Of a stretch of 64,000 nt of DNA, positions 21,989 through 34,329 are shown one piece after another. Each line of letters starts with the position of its first letter. Positions within the stretch are counted from its first letter, which is position 1. Source of the stretch: Tupaia tana (Eukaryota; Chordata; Mammalia; Scandentia; Tupaiidae); NCBI GenBank assembly GCA_026018925.1, contig JAKSZU010000002.1, positions 12,645,662 through 12,709,661 on the forward strand, given 5' to 3'. Both the position numbers and the translations under genes were made by a program. A model generated the notes under the pieces. That model had not been told where the DNA came from and made no database searches. It saw nothing but the letters and a program-made list of their open reading frames with translations.

Positions 21989-24419
21989 CACTGCCCCCGA
22001 CGGTGTTGATGCCAGCTCTCGGGAGACTCAGCCCGGCAGAGGGTGACCCGCTAGCTGGGGTCTCCGCCGGCTCCACTTTCAGGAAAGTTCATTTAATGTG
22101 GACTCTAGGACTAATAGGAAAGCTCCCCCTTCCCTCGTCAGGAAGACAACTAAGATGTCCTCAGACTAGAGAGCGAATAATAGGTGTCCCGTAGAAAAGT
22201 ATGGCTTGAGTCAGTCAGCAAAAGCCAATGGTGAAAACCTATCATCTTTCCGTCAAGTATTTCCAGGGGGAAAAAAAAATAGGTTAAGAAGCCTCAGAGT
22301 CCAAGAGTGTTTTTTCCAAATATTCAATGTAATGGTCACCTTTATACTTGAAACTTTTCAAAAGAATTATTTATATTAGCACATTCTAGTGAACACTCAA
22401 ACTTCCAAGAATTAGGATCGGCTGTTCCAAAACGGCTCACGTCTCAGGGATGGTCTGGCTCAGCCAGCGTTCTCACTCTCTAAAGCCCGATGTCGACATT
22501 CGCGGTCCCCCACTGCCGCAGGCCAGAGCCTCCGCGGGTCAGTGAAAGCAACCTACAGCTCAAACTATGTCCACACGCCGCGAAGCCCACGTGTCCTTGC
22601 CTCGATCAATGCACAATGGGGGCATTCTAGCTCCACGGCTTTCAATGGCCTTTCTGTCTCCTCCCTCACACATCTGGGGCAGTGCACATTACATTCAGAC
22701 GCAGGTAGAAAATGTCCCATAAAGAACTTCATTGACAAAAAGGTAAATTTTTAATAACCCTTCAGGAGGCCCCATTCGAGAGGGGGGACTATGTCACGTG
22801 AGTAGGATTTTTACAGCTCTCATCAGAATTGTCCACATTAAAAGATGCTTCTAGTTTAGCAAAAACCTAACTGCAAAACATTCCCCAACTGTGACCGTCT
22901 GCCCCAGTCTAATACAATGTGGCAGATCTTTGTCCCCGGAACCAGGAATAGGTAGCGTCCTGCTAGCAGATTTTTCCCTTCAGTTCAGAGCTCAACAATA
23001 TGACCCAAACAGCCAAATTGATTAAAAACCTTTATTGGGAAGGAATAGATTGAGTCTTTCGGACATGCTTAGATAGCTCGTAACATCACTGACACAGCCA
23101 ACAGACACCAGGGCATCTCCCGGAAGACGGGAGTCCGGACTGCACGGGTTTCCTTGGGAAGATCAGAGACGAACGAGCAGTTAAAACGTGCTGAGCGCTT
23201 GTTTCTCCCGCAGCGTGGGAGGCCACGCTGGGGAACGCGTGGAATACCAGCCCTGTGCAAGCACGAAGGGTCACAGGCAGGTTCCCACAAAAGAGCAAAT
23301 ATTGTACTGTTTCTCCAAAAAGGCGTTAAAAGCTGAATCCCAGCATTTGTCCAGCCGGGCTATAAAACAAGTAAGCAGAGACGTCTGGGCATCTGTGATA
23401 CCTTGGTGGCCAGGGGGTGCGGGGTGAGAAGATTAAATCAAGTGTTTTGTGAAAGTCACGACCCGTGCTGAGACACTCTCTCCGTGGGGACATGTGGGAC
23501 GTGTGTGAATAGAGTAAGCAGCCTGGATAAACACCTCCACACGCCACGCTGAAATCTCACACTCAGCCCAGACACAGGACCGTCCACACCCCTGCGAGGA
23601 GGCGACATGGTTGTCTCGGCGGCCTTGACACAGGTTGGTGCTCAGCAGTGTGTGCTACGTCACTGTGCAGTCACGCCGCGGATGGCCGGCCCGCGTGCTC
23701 ATGGCCGAGGAGACCGCGGTGTAAGACTCACGTTGTCCTCCACGGAACACAACTGTGAAGCGATTCCTGGTGTTACTACAGAGAACCAGGAAGCGTTTAT
23801 TTTTAGCTGCCGTGAGCAGACTGCTCCTCTGAGGTTTGTTTCCTCAGCATTTTATTGGCAGAAGTCAGCTCAGCTCCGCTCGCCCTCCAGGATGAGCGGC
23901 TTCCTTTCATTCATGGATGTCCTGACCCCCACCACCGTCGTTCCCCACCGACACCCCATGTCCCCTCCTCTCAGAGAGCTCTGGCCACTCCTGGTTTTCT
24001 GAAGCCGGATCAATCGCCAGTGCTGGACAAACACTGTTAATTTCCCAAGAACCACAGACAAAAACCAGAGCGAGAAGCCGTCAGCATTTAATCACAGATG
24101 AGGTTTAATTTGTTTATTTTTAGCTTCTTCTGAAAGTTGTAATTTTCCCTTCAAAGCCACACAATGAATCCCACTCGCTGTATTCCAGCATGTTGAGAGC
24201 GTCATTTGTCCTTGGCTTGCAGGGACACAGGCTGGTCCCAGCTCCTGCTCTGTCCCAGTCGTCACTCTGCCTCCGAGGGCCCCAGGGCTCTGGGTCATCC
24301 CTGCTGTCCCGCTTTCTCTTTTGCTGAGTCTGAGCCCCTCACTGCCCGTGTCCCAGTGCAGGAGGACAGGGCCTGGGACGTGCAGGCCAGATGGGTGACT
24401 GGGGCCAGTGTGAAGCCAC

Positions 24420-24590
24420 ATGGCAGGACTCCAGGTTCACGTTGGGAGACTTCTCGAAGTGCTCCAGCCACGCACACACCCAGGACCCGGGGCTGGCCGA
24501 GGCTGGGGTGGATCACAGCATGAGACACTTGTCTCTTTGTCTCTGTCTCTCTCCATGGCAAAAATAAACTTAAAAAAGAAAAGAACATCA
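24420..24590 (+). mobile_element. Family 2 tRNA-related SINE, diverged
   Basis: GGGGCTGGCCGAGGCTGGGG...GCATGAGACAC followed by TCTCTCTCCATGGCAAAAATA matches the body and 3' end of the element at 26765. The head, upstream near 24370-24440, is degraded. Confidence 0.6.
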
Positions 24591-24799
24591 GGACATGCCA
24601 GACACTTCATGCGCGAGCCGGGGAAGGGAGGAGGAGCCCCAGATGTCCTGGGGGCCCGTTGGCAGCACTGGCCAGAGCCAGACCATGGTTCTCCCGGGGA
24701 CCTCGATCCAGTCCTGGAGGCTGGGCTTCATTTCCACACTGAACTAAAACTCCAGAAGCCAGACCAGGCATTGCCACCAACAGCTGAGCAGGCGGCGCC

Positions 24800-24850
24800 A
24801 AGTAAGGCAGCCCTCTGGGCCTCAGTTTCCCCTGCTGTAAGATGCAACCC
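24800..24850 (+). mobile_element. Short MIR fragment
   Basis: GGGCCTCAGTTTCCCCTGCTG followed by TAAGATG is the conserved MIR core only. Confidence 0.4.
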
Positions 24851-24859
24851 TGGGACCAG

Positions 24860-26760
24860 ACCTTGGTCTTCAGTGTCTGCAGCACCATAGCTCTGTGCTC
24901 TGGGCCACGCTCCTGAGAGGCCGGGACTAACGTGCTGCCTCTCCCACGCAGCGTCCCAGGACCTTCAGATCATCACTCCCAGGCCTTCAGAAGGGAGTCG
25001 CTAAAGCCATAAGCAAGTCTAGTCTGGGGCTTCTGCTGCGGGGGCAGGTCCCTCCCGAGGGGATCTGGCCCACCACAATGCCCAGGGCCTGTTCCCTCCC
25101 TGAGCTGATGCTTTTCTCAGGGAGGAAGTGGGACTCCGTCCAAGGTTGCCTGAGGGCCTGGGAGTGGGTTAGCCCTAGTGGGCTGGCCAAGACTCGTGTG
25201 CCAGCCTGTGCCCTCCTGGTCCCTGGCGCCGCTGCCAAAGCTGCTTTCACTACACTGCGAGGGCTGGGCAGCCAGAGCCTTCTCACAGCCCCTCGCTGCA
25301 GGACAGCCTTGGCGGGCACCCAGCAGGGGCTGCTTTGTCCTCACTATCCTTGCTTCTCATCCCCTGGCTCCACTGTGGCCTGCCGTGGGCACGCCAGGAG
25401 CCCGCAGCGCCATCCTGGGTGCCGTCTCACTGGGCACTCGGACGGCCTCCCACGCCCCCGGGAGCTCTATCTCACTGTGTCCGAAAAATTGTAAACACTT
25501 AGAATTGCTGCTCTTGGGGCCAGTTCCCAGTGTGGGGATGGGGAGATCACCCCACTTACCCTGAAGGAGTGATGAAGGCACGTGGGGTCAGGGTGAGATG
25601 CACCACCGAGGGCCAGGCCTCTAGAATTGGCCCCGGCCGCGCAGGACTGGTGTGCTGACAAGCTCACTGCAAATGGCTGCATTTCCCTCATCTCTGGGGA
25701 TCCTCTGAAGCCCTTGGCCCCGGAGTGCTTCACACCTGCCTTTGGTGAGATGTGGACCTGCCTGAGAGTGAAGCACTTGTCTGGCTTTTCCCCAGACCCC
25801 TCCAGGAGCCCTGACCCAGAGTCTAGAGCAGGCCGCTTTGACTGGCACTGCCCACAGACTCTAGGGAACTGCGGGAGCACCTCCTCCCTTCCCTTCTTGC
25901 TCCCCGGCTCCCTGGCTCCCCGGCCCCGGGAAAGGCCTGCCCACAGGGTTTTCTCTCTCTTCCTCTGTCCCTGCCGTGTGGTCTGTTCCCAGCATTTCTA
26001 ATGGACTCCTGGGCAATGACCTGGCCACAGAAACCCAGTAGAGCCCTCCAGCAATGAAATGCACCCTGAATAAGAGAAGGGAGCCCTTTGGGAAGTGGGT
26101 GGGAGGACCTTGGGAAAAACAAGGCCTAGAACCAGGCGTGGCACACGGGACCCAGCCTGAGACTGGCAGGCAGGGGAGATGGGGCCTTGCCGTCCAGGAT
26201 GGGGCACCAGCTCCCGTGGTATCCTCATGGCTCTGAGTGGTTCCCCATGAGGCATCTGAGCTGGCTCAAGGGGGTCTCCACAGAGGGGGGGGACAAATGT
26301 GATTCTCCATACCAAAAACCAGATTCTCTCAACTGAAACTGAATCTAGAAGAACCCAGGCCTGGAGCAGGGCCTCATTTCCTCCACTCCCCTCCCCTCCA
26401 AGCCCCACGTGGTGAGCTCTTCAGGGCAATGAGGTCTTCTCCGCCCTTTTCCCCTCCTTCAACCCTACCCGCCCCTGAAGCATAAGCACCCTCTTAGAGG
26501 ACACCCTAAGGCCAGCAGCACCTGGCCTGCTGGTCTCCAGGACCTGCCAGTGACAAGACCTACCAGAATCCCCGAGGGGGAACCCAGGAACCCCATGACA
26601 AAGAGGCACAACTTGGCTTCTCAGAGAGATGCCCTCCTGCCCGTGTGCACACTGTGAATGGTCTTCACTGAAGGGCAAGCGAGCAGTTCAATTCACGTGG
26701 CGCATGCCCGCTTGAGCTGGTTCAGTACTGTCACAGCACTAAAGAAGAGAGGCAAAAATT
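24860..26760. other. GC-rich unique spacer
   Basis: No repeat or exon recognised. Several 100-138 codon ORFs overlap on both strands, as expected by chance in GC-rich DNA. There is a G run at 26284-26290. Confidence 0.45.
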
Positions 26761-26764
26761 CAGT

Positions 26765-27003
26765 TTTAAAAGCTATGGTCTGGTCCAACTGTGCTGGTGC
26801 AGGTGGGAGGACACTGTTGCAGCACTGGGGTCCCACAGCAGACCTGAGTTCAGATCCTGGGTCGGCCTGAACACACCAGCCATTTTCACACACCTGTGAT
26901 CCTGGCTGGCTGGGAGGCTGGGGGAGGGTGGCAGCGTGTGAGACCCTCGAGAGAACCTTTCTCTTTCTCTCACCTCTTCCTCTCATAAAAGAAATAAAAT
27001 ACA
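26765..27003 (+). mobile_element. Family 2 tRNA-related SINE
   Basis: The head TCTGGTCCAACTGTGCTGG has B-box-like GTTCAGATCCTGGG. The body reads GATCCTGGCTGGCTGGGAGG...GTGTGAGACCC and ends CTTCCTCTCATAAAAGAAAT. Compare 7034-7270. Confidence 0.7.
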
Positions 27004-27049
27004 ATTTAAGGAAAAAGTTACGGTCACAAATTAATATATATAAATGGTG

Positions 27050-27975
27050 AAAAACAAACGTGCAAAAAAGTTCTTGTTATCACAAGTCATCAGGGAAAAT
27101 GCAAATCAGAATCATGATGAGACGCCACCTGCGTCCACCGGAATGGCAGAAAACAGAAACACTAGCCAGGGTGGGGCTCTCAGGTATTGTTGATGGGAGA
27201 GCAAAATGTTAACCACTATAATTTTGACCCATTAATTCCATTCCTGGCTTTTTATCCAAGAGAAACATTTCTACATAAAATTACTTGTACAGGGGCCAGC
27301 AGATGGTGTGATGGTTAAGGTTCTGCATTCCCACAAGGCCAACTTCGTGGTTCGAGTCCTGGACCTGATAGCTTGAAAGTCATGCCAAGTGAGTGTGTGT
27401 ACATGCCCAAAATCCCAAGAGGAGACTGGAGGAGAAAGGATTGTGGCCTGTCCATCCCTTTAGGGGGTGATTTCTCACTTTCTCTCTCTCTGTGTATCTC
27501 TTAGTCTCTCTCCAGCGTGTACATGTGTCCTATGGCAAAAAAATTTAAAAAAAAGAAGAAAGAAAAAGAAATTACTTGTACAAAATGTCCCTGCACCTTT
27601 AGTTACAGTAGCAAAGAACTGGAAATGGACCAAGTGACCACCAGTAGGAGAATGAATGAACAGTGATACATTCATATGGAAGAATTCCACTCATTAGTCG
27701 AGGGAGATTACCTGCCTGCGCATGCACCGCCCTGGAAGAAACCCCAGACCCTCCTGCACGACAGAGAACACGCTGTTGACTCCACTTACACGAAGCTCTG
27801 GGAAAGGCACGATGGTCTATGGAAAACAACGGCACAGTGGTTACCTGGGTGGGCAGGAACAGACTGGGAGAGCCGGGAGGGAACTTTCTGGGTGACTGGC
27901 ATGTTCTCTACCTTGGTAGAGGTTTCCTTACATGAGTGTAGGTATTTGTCTAACACTCAGCAAGCACACACATGA
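27050..27975 (+). mobile_element. L1 (L1M-type) 3' fragment, split by a SINE
   Basis: It follows the end of L1 ORF2 and the 3' region: ATGATGAGACGCCACCTGCG, CCATTAATTCCATTCCTGGC, GTAGCAAAGAACTGGAAATG and AATGAATGAACAGTGATACA, then GGTTACCTGGGTGGGCAGG. It is an old, non-functional plus-strand piece. The SINE at 27292-27568 interrupts it. Confidence 0.85.
27292..27568 (+). mobile_element. tRNA-derived SINE, long form, inside an L1
   Basis: The head GGGGCCAGCAGATGGTGTGA has B box GGTTCGAGTCC and CCTATGGCAAAAAAATTTAA at the end. A perfect 14-bp target-site duplication, AAATTACTTGTACA, lies at 27278-27291 and 27569-27582, so it entered the L1 after the L1 had landed. Confidence 0.95.
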
Positions 27976-28921
27976 AATTTAGGTGCTTCATGACAAATTG
28001 AACCTCCAAAGGAAAAACAAACAAACAAAACATTAAGACACATTGGCGAAACAAGTTCTGGTCCCTCCTAGGGACCAGCAGCACAGGAGGAGGCTGTACC
28101 CAGCAGGGTGTGAAGGCTTCTGAGTGGAGGCCCAGCACGGCAGGGAGGCACACACCCTTTGCCGCCCTAGTGGACAGTGTCGGAATGTCAGGACAGAACT
28201 TCTGAGAACTGATGTGGTTAGGCTGCCCAGCAGCCCCTGCCACTTCCTCTCCCCACTGCCAGCTGCCACCAGAAGGGGCGGTTCCTATCTCAGCAATCAG
28301 AAACTCTCAAGCTGAAAGTTTTCAGTGTTGTAGGGGACACTTGAGGTCATCAGCCCCCACTTCTCACCCAACGCCAGAGCCCCAGGCAAAGGCCCCAAAC
28401 GGGTCGACCAGATGTGCTGTGGCTTCTGGCACGAGGTACCTGGAAGTCCTACCGTGCCTCCCATCCTGAGTTCTCGGTCCATGAGAGGCTGAGCTGATAG
28501 CCCATTTACAGGCAGCACAGGGAACTGAGGATCAAGCTCGGGATTCCGAGAAGCAGTCAGAAGAGCCCAGAAGGTGAGAGCATCAGAACTAGCCCTAATA
28601 AGCCAGTATTAAAAGAGGAAGGCAGTGCGGGCTAAGCGGGCTTCGAGGGCATGACACCAGTTAAAGCGAATGGCCCCACACTGGTACCGTTTTGAACGAA
28701 GCTACTGTACAGAACACTCAGCTTAAACAGACACAGTGTCAGATGAGAAAGTTGGGGATACGGGCAGCGAACCCCGAAGGCTGCAAATGGCGCCTGTATT
28801 TTGCCTCCTGAGATACACACACCTATTTTTAAAGAGTACTCAAATTCGTAGTAGTGATCTGAGAGGTAGAAATGATCTTTTCCATTTCTTTAGTAAATGT
28901 CTATAATCCATAGGTACTACA

Positions 28922-29392
28922 CCTGTCACGGATTGAATTATGCCCCCCAAAACCCTGTGCTGAAGTTCTGGCTCTCCCCTCCCCAGGACAGCCAGGCCCA
29001 GCCTACTGGGACCCGTGGCCATTGCAAGCGCAGCAGGACTAGTCAGGATGCTGTCACTGCAGTAGGGCAGGCCCCGATCCCATGTGAGGGTCGTCCTTAA
29101 AAGGGGGCACGTTTGGAGGCAGATGGCAAAGAGGATTCCACGTGAGAAGGAAGGCAGAGCTGGTGCCATGTTCCCGTACTCCACCACACACCATAGCAAG
29201 GGCCCCCAGCGAAGCTAGAGAAGCTGTGGCAGCCTGAGACAGAGACTCCCACAGCCCCACAAGGAGCCAGCGCTGTGGACACCTGACCTTGCACTCGCAG
29301 CCTCCAGCCTGGGGAGCATACACTGTTACTCAGGCTGCCAAGGGTGAGGGCATTTGTCACCCCAGCCCTAGCAAACAGGCAAGTCTCGAACA
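28922..29392 (+). mobile_element. MLT1-type (ERVL-MaLR) LTR fossil
   Basis: The start resembles the MLT1 'ggattgaattatgtccccc' opening, the middle has the family's AG-rich and CCAGC stretches, and the end has a GCCTCCAG segment and an AATAAA nearby. It is an ancient solo-LTR-like copy, highly diverged, with no internal region seen beside it. Age is probably that of early placental mammals. Confidence 0.65.
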
Positions 29393-29399
29393 ATAAAAG

Positions 29400-32300
29400 C
29401 TACTGACATTTAAACGTGAAAGGAGAAAAGCAGGGCCTGAGTGGGGCCCCTGTAGGGTGAATTTGCGGCCAGGCCAGGTGGAGGAGGAGCCTTGGCTGCA
29501 GGGATTCAACCAGGGCATCGCCCTTGCAAGAGGCTGGGACTGCTCCACAGCGCCTCTCCCTGCTCCGGCACCCCCAGCTGCGCAGAGGCAGCTCCTGCGT
29601 CCCAACTGAGCGCTCCCTCGTGGGTGGTGCTGGGCGCTGTGCAGACTGGCCCCAGTGCCCTCAGAAGGCCACGCCCGGGAGCCCTGAGTCTATTATTATG
29701 ATGAACCACCTCGTCCTCCCATGACGTGGCCAGACTGGGCCCAGAAACCTGATCCCAGCCCGGCCCCGCAGATCAAAATAACTTCCAAGAATAACCCGCC
29801 AGAGGCCTGCCTGAGCCAGCCGGCCCTCCACTTCCTCTCCACTCTCCCAGGAACGGGGTTATCATGTCTCACAAGCTGGAATTCCATAAACCGAAACAAT
29901 CAGCGGAAGTGTGGCGCTTTCCCCACGTGGGGAGCGAAACGGGGACCCCGCTTATCAAAGGGACAAGATTTACTCAGTTGCAACCCACTTCCAAAGACTT
30001 CCTTTCCCAAAAGAAAGGCCGGGAGGAAGGTCATGTCCTTCGGCCCCTCCTCTGAGCCAGGAGCACCATCTGCTCCACTTCAAGCTAATCAGTCAGGTGA
30101 CTTCTCCCCACCCACCCAGCTCTGGATCCGAACCCACAGCCTAGCCCGCTGGAGGGAGGTGTGCGACCTCTCAGAGGGGCCAGTGAGGAACAGGCAGTGC
30201 CTGTCCTGATGGACCACGCTGTTCCCCCCCCCCGCCCCCCCCCCCGCCCCCCCCCCCCCCCCCCGCCCCCCCCGCCCCCCCCGCCCCCCCCCCCCCCCCG
30301 CCCTCCCGCGCCCCCCCCGCGCGCCCCCCCCCCCCCGCAGCCTACCTGGGGGGAGGGGGTGGGGAGGAAGAGAGGAAATGGGAGGAGCCCCTCAGGCCCG
30401 GATTCCTGGCCTGGCCTGCCTGTCCGCCTGCACCGCCCTCCAGGACCCATGCCCTCTAGCCCAGGCCGCTCACCTCCCTGACTGTTCCCCATCCCTGGCC
30501 CCTCTCTCTGCTGGCCTACCGCAGCCTGCACCTCCCCAGATCTCATTTCGCCCATTTGTTTGCCTCCCCCAGCCCCTTCCCTGCAGCTCAGAGAAGACGC
30601 CCTCTACCAGATGGACACGGTTCGGGGTCTTGCCCTGCCCTGGGCCCTGGCTCAGGCGGTTCCCTCCCGCAGTGGCTTCTCTCCTTTCTCCTCTCCCAAA
30701 TGGCCAGGCAGCACCTCTGCCAAGCCCTGCTGCGCTCCCAGGCTCCACCCCGGGTCCCTGCCCTGGGGACTGTGGCCTGCAGACCTCAGCTGTTTGCACA
30801 CTGTGCTAGGTGTCTGTTGTGTGTTTGACCTTGTCCTGTGGGTATTTACCCAACAGGGGCAGGGGCAGCCCCAGCATCCACAGAGCTGGCTGAGACTAAG
30901 GGAAGTCAGCCGGCCCCCACCCCATGGCACCATTAGAGCCATCCCTGCTGCAGGGGGGCGGGACCTGAGACGGGACCTGAGATGCAGGCTGCCCGGTGCT
31001 CCTGACCCCTGCACCGCTGCATGCTACGTGAGGTCCTGCCCTGAGCCACCTCCTGAATAGGGGGACACATCTTTCCTCCCTGGGCCTGAAAAGGGGAGCC
31101 ATGTCAATGTCTCTACCACGTCTGAGCAAGAGGCTGCTCAGCGAGACGGCCCTGTCTCCGCGCTCACAAGGGACTGACAGGAACCTAAGTCAGCTTCTTA
31201 GCTGACAATGGAGACAGCCCCCCATGGCACCTGCTGCCTGCCTCTGCCTCTCAGCAGACAAGGCTGTCAGTGGGTTTGGCCTGCCTGAGAGGTGCGTGAA
31301 CCTGTTGATAGTCTGCTCTGAAGGGGCTCCCAGAGTTTCTTGATCTAAAGTCCAGAGCCAGGCTCTAGATAGGGGCCAGGAATAACCAGCATGAAGCCTC
31401 GATTCCCTCCATTTGTGTCCAGCAGATCTTGACCGTTAATAGCAATCAAGACCCGGGTTCCAGTGAAATGCGGACCCAGTTTCAGAATCCTTCCCACCTT
31501 CCCACCATGACAAGGCAGTCGGAGCTGGCGTGTGCATGGAGGCCGATGAGCCTGCAAGCCGTTGATGTGGCTTTGCTCCGTGTCCACCGCCCGGTGAAGT
31601 GATACCCAAGACAGCCGCTGGGTCCTCTCTTGGGCACTCTCAATGCATCGACCCCTGCTCGGCCTCACATCCAGGCCTCGTGGTTCTCGGCCACACCTGC
31701 AGTGCCGAGCCATGGGCCTGCGTGTGGAAACAACAGTCCTACTTATCCCCCTCCAGGCTGGCCGGGCACGTCCCCTGGTGCCTGGACTCCTCAGAGATAC
31801 TTCTGTGCCGTGACTATGCTTCAAATGATCGATCAGTCGATCGGCATCTAGTCGGACCCCTTCCCCAGGCACCTGAGCCTGTGGGGGCCCAGCTCCACTG
31901 GACCTTGTACGGGAAACTAACATGCTGCATTCCTGTGAGTGGAGCGCCCACATCAATAGAGACGTCCAGTGGGAAGTGCCCCAATAAAAAGAACACCCGT
32001 TACGCAGCCTAGCTAGAAGTCAGCTACTCGGTGCTCTATCACAGGGCAGGCCAGGTGTGTCCTCACATGCCACGCTGCCCTTGTCCAGCAGCCCTGGCTG
32101 TGGGCCTGGAGGGCTGGGTCCGCTCCAGACACCCATGCAAGGACAGTGGCATCTGGTGAAGAAGAGAGCTCTCCCTCACACGTCACCCTCCTTACCAAGA
32201 ACTGTCTTTCTCAGAAATTCACAGTGAATTCCCTTCGGATCCCGCGTGCGGAGGGAGACGCCCCAGCATTGGCTCAATCCTGCGGGATCTTATCAGAGAA

Positions 32301-33120
32301 AAGAAAGCCAAGGAGGCTCTGCTGTTGGAAGGTGCACACAGACTGCCTACGATCCATAGGACCCTAACATCTTTCGAGAGAGCCCCCATTAAGGTCCTCT
32401 GAGGGCCTGTAGGCTAAACGCTTGTCCCACACGTGGAGAAGCATGCCCCCAGCTAGGGGTGACATCTTGGGGTGCTCATGGGTTGCATAGACGTTCCCGT
32501 ATAAAGATGACGACAGTACGTGTAAAGCACGGCAGACCAGCCCATGGCCACTGTATGGGTCGAGCGGGAAGAGGGAAGCAGGGTCTGGAAAGACAAGGAA
32601 GGGGAGTTGGTGGGAAGGTTGGCCAGAGTCCAGGGGCAGAGAAGGCAGGCAAAGGCGGGGCCAGCGGGCACTCCTCTCCCAGAAAAAGCCCAGGTTTTCA
32701 CATGGCACAGTTCACAGCCATGGGCAGAGCCGAGCCGCCAGTGGCCCACTGCCGTATTTGTGCTGAGCCCTTTTGATGACAGCGTGAATTCTGAGAACAA
32801 AGCTTCCAGGCCGCGGATGTGTAACCAGAGCCCAGGGACAAAAATAGCGTCTCTTCACATGCACACGGAGGGCCCGATCTCATGGCTAGGAAAGAGTTTT
32901 TGTCATGTATGGAACTTGGAAGACACTTAAAAACTGCAAATCAGATGAGTGAACATTTTTATTGGGCTAGGTCGATTGTGCGTAAGTTCGTTGAATTATT
33001 TGGTTCTTTCCTAATTTTTCCTTCTCATTGAAACATCTGACTTTGGAAGCTATCTTGAGGTACAAGTATATAAAGAATGATTTAGCAGGCTCAAAGCTTC
33101 GAGTTCTTGTAATATTAAAG
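29400..33120. other. GC-rich unique block around the C tract
   Basis: Between the MLT1 LTR and the SINE at 33134 I see only the C tract at 30224. No exon is recognised. ORFs across 30161-30555 are made by the tract. An AATAAA at 31983 is not tied to any coding sequence. Confidence 0.45.
30224..30336. repeat. 113-bp C-rich tract
   Basis: Runs of 6-18 C are separated by single G bases, with a few T bases near the end. The G-rich strand can form G-quadruplexes and the C-rich strand i-motifs. Length and base calls here are prone to sequencing and assembly error. Confidence 0.95.
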
Positions 33121-33133
33121 AAGCTATCTGGGA

Positions 33134-33326
33134 GGCTGGCAGGTGGTGTAGTGGTTAAGTCGCCAGACTCCCACATGGCCAGTCACGGTTCAAGTCCTAG
33201 ATTTGGCAACCTTTTCTCACTCGCTCGCTCACTCTCTGTTGCTCTTTGGTCAAATTGAAAAAATAATAATGATGACAAATAAAATTAAATAACATATTTC
33301 TTTTTAAAAAAAGAAAAAGAAAAAAA
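33134..33326 (+). mobile_element. tRNA-derived SINE, short form
   Basis: The head GGCTGGCAGGTGGTGTAGTG has B box GGTTCAAGTCC, and the body ends GCTCTTTGGTCAAATTG and an AAT-rich tail. The duplication CTATCTGGGA lies at 33124-33133 and 33327-33336. Confidence 0.9.
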
Positions 33327-33339
33327 CTATCTGGGAACT

Positions 33340-33760
33340 AAGTACAAATCTTGAAAGAATAAGATTTACCTTAAAGAAACAAACTCATGTACTCGGCTGA
33401 TATTTCTAAACTGAGCAGGAAATGTCCCAAGGAGAGCAAAGCCAGCTGGTGTCTTACTCCAAGGCAGATTTTTATACCCTGATGTAGGTCAATGCAAAAT
33501 GAATCCCAAGGAGGTGCAGATTCGAAACAGGTAATATGGAGAAATTAAGATCATTTGTCATTTGTATTTTAATATATTTATTAATAAAATAAAACAGATA
33601 GTTATACCTAAATTCCCTTACCCATATAAAATAAATTACATTAATCTGTAGCTTTGTCTCATCCTAATTCACATATATAATAGTTTTTAAATATTTATAA
33701 TAAATTAGTTCAATATATTGTGTTCTACTTAATATTATTTTATATGTAGTCTAGCTTCCC
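33340..33760. other. AT-rich unique sequence
   Basis: Very AT-rich, especially 33550-33750. No repeat family or exon identified. Confidence 0.4.
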
Positions 33761-34262
33761 TTTTTTTTTTTTTTTTTTTTTTTTGAGTTAGGGTCTTACC
33801 GCATCCAAGTCTCCTTTCAGACCCTCGCAGCTGGGACACAAGCAAATGCCACTATGCCCACCTTATTCTTTTCAGCTTCTTTTTTCCATGAGCAAGGGAG
33901 ACAGAGAGACAGAGAGAGAGAGCTTCTCAGCGGGGCCTCGGTACTGCGACCCACTCCAGCCTCAGCCGGATCGCAGGTGCGTGTGCACTCGGTGTAGTCA
34001 GTCTCCAGACTTGAGCACGAGTGTCTTTCAGCACCATGATTCCCACGGTGCCACCATGTGGCCCTTCCCCAAGTCTCTTTCAGACGGGGTCTCACCATGT
34101 TGCTTAGGCAGACTTCAAGCCTGCAGTCCTGCCTCTGCCCCTGGGTCTGGGATTACAGACAAATGCTACAAGCCCGACTCTGCAGTCCGACTGGAAATCA
34201 AACCCAGGCCTCCCCTGTGGCCCAGCATGGGGAGCTGGTGTCTTAGCAGCCAGGCCACTCTC
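33761..34262 (-). mobile_element. 7SL/Alu-related composite SINE (tree-shrew Tu-like) with an inserted tRNA SINE
   Basis: In minus orientation the T run at 33761-33784 is the tail. The stretch after it (GTTAGGGTCTTACC, CAGCTGGGACACAAGCAAAT, CCACTATGCCCACC) is Alu-like. A second Alu-like part at 34075-34178 has ACGGGGTCTCACCATGTTGC and GGGATTACAGACAAATG. Beyond it, 34180-34262 looks tRNA-like, with the complement of a B box in GGAAATCAAACCCAGG. The middle (about 33870-34070) resembles the common tRNA SINE in minus orientation and was probably inserted later. tRNA plus Alu-related parts is the known Tu type I plan. Confidence 0.65.
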
Positions 34263-34329
34263 ATTTTTAATCATCATGCAATGCACTATGGAATTAGTGT
34301 GCTATGACAGAGGAACCATTTCTGTATTA

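Larger units (their letters stand above)
19070..24415. other. GC-richer intergenic block
   Basis: It contains the minisatellite at 19657 and the MER20 at 21820. Otherwise it is unique sequence with no recognised exon. A CpG-denser patch lies at about 21480-21640. An antisense AATAAA (TTTATT at 23032-23037) could mark an unseen minus-strand transcript, but no coding sequence supports it. Confidence 0.45.

Noticed and set aside
23026-23060. Antisense AATAAA suggesting a minus-strand gene end
   Set aside because: No coding sequence, splice donor pattern or retrocopy homology was found next to it.
30085-30555. ORFs rich in Gly or Pro on both strands
   Set aside because: They are translations of the C tract at 30224-30336.
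33846-34307. 153-codon ORF with apparent Cys/His clusters
   Set aside because: It lies wholly inside the Alu-related composite SINE.
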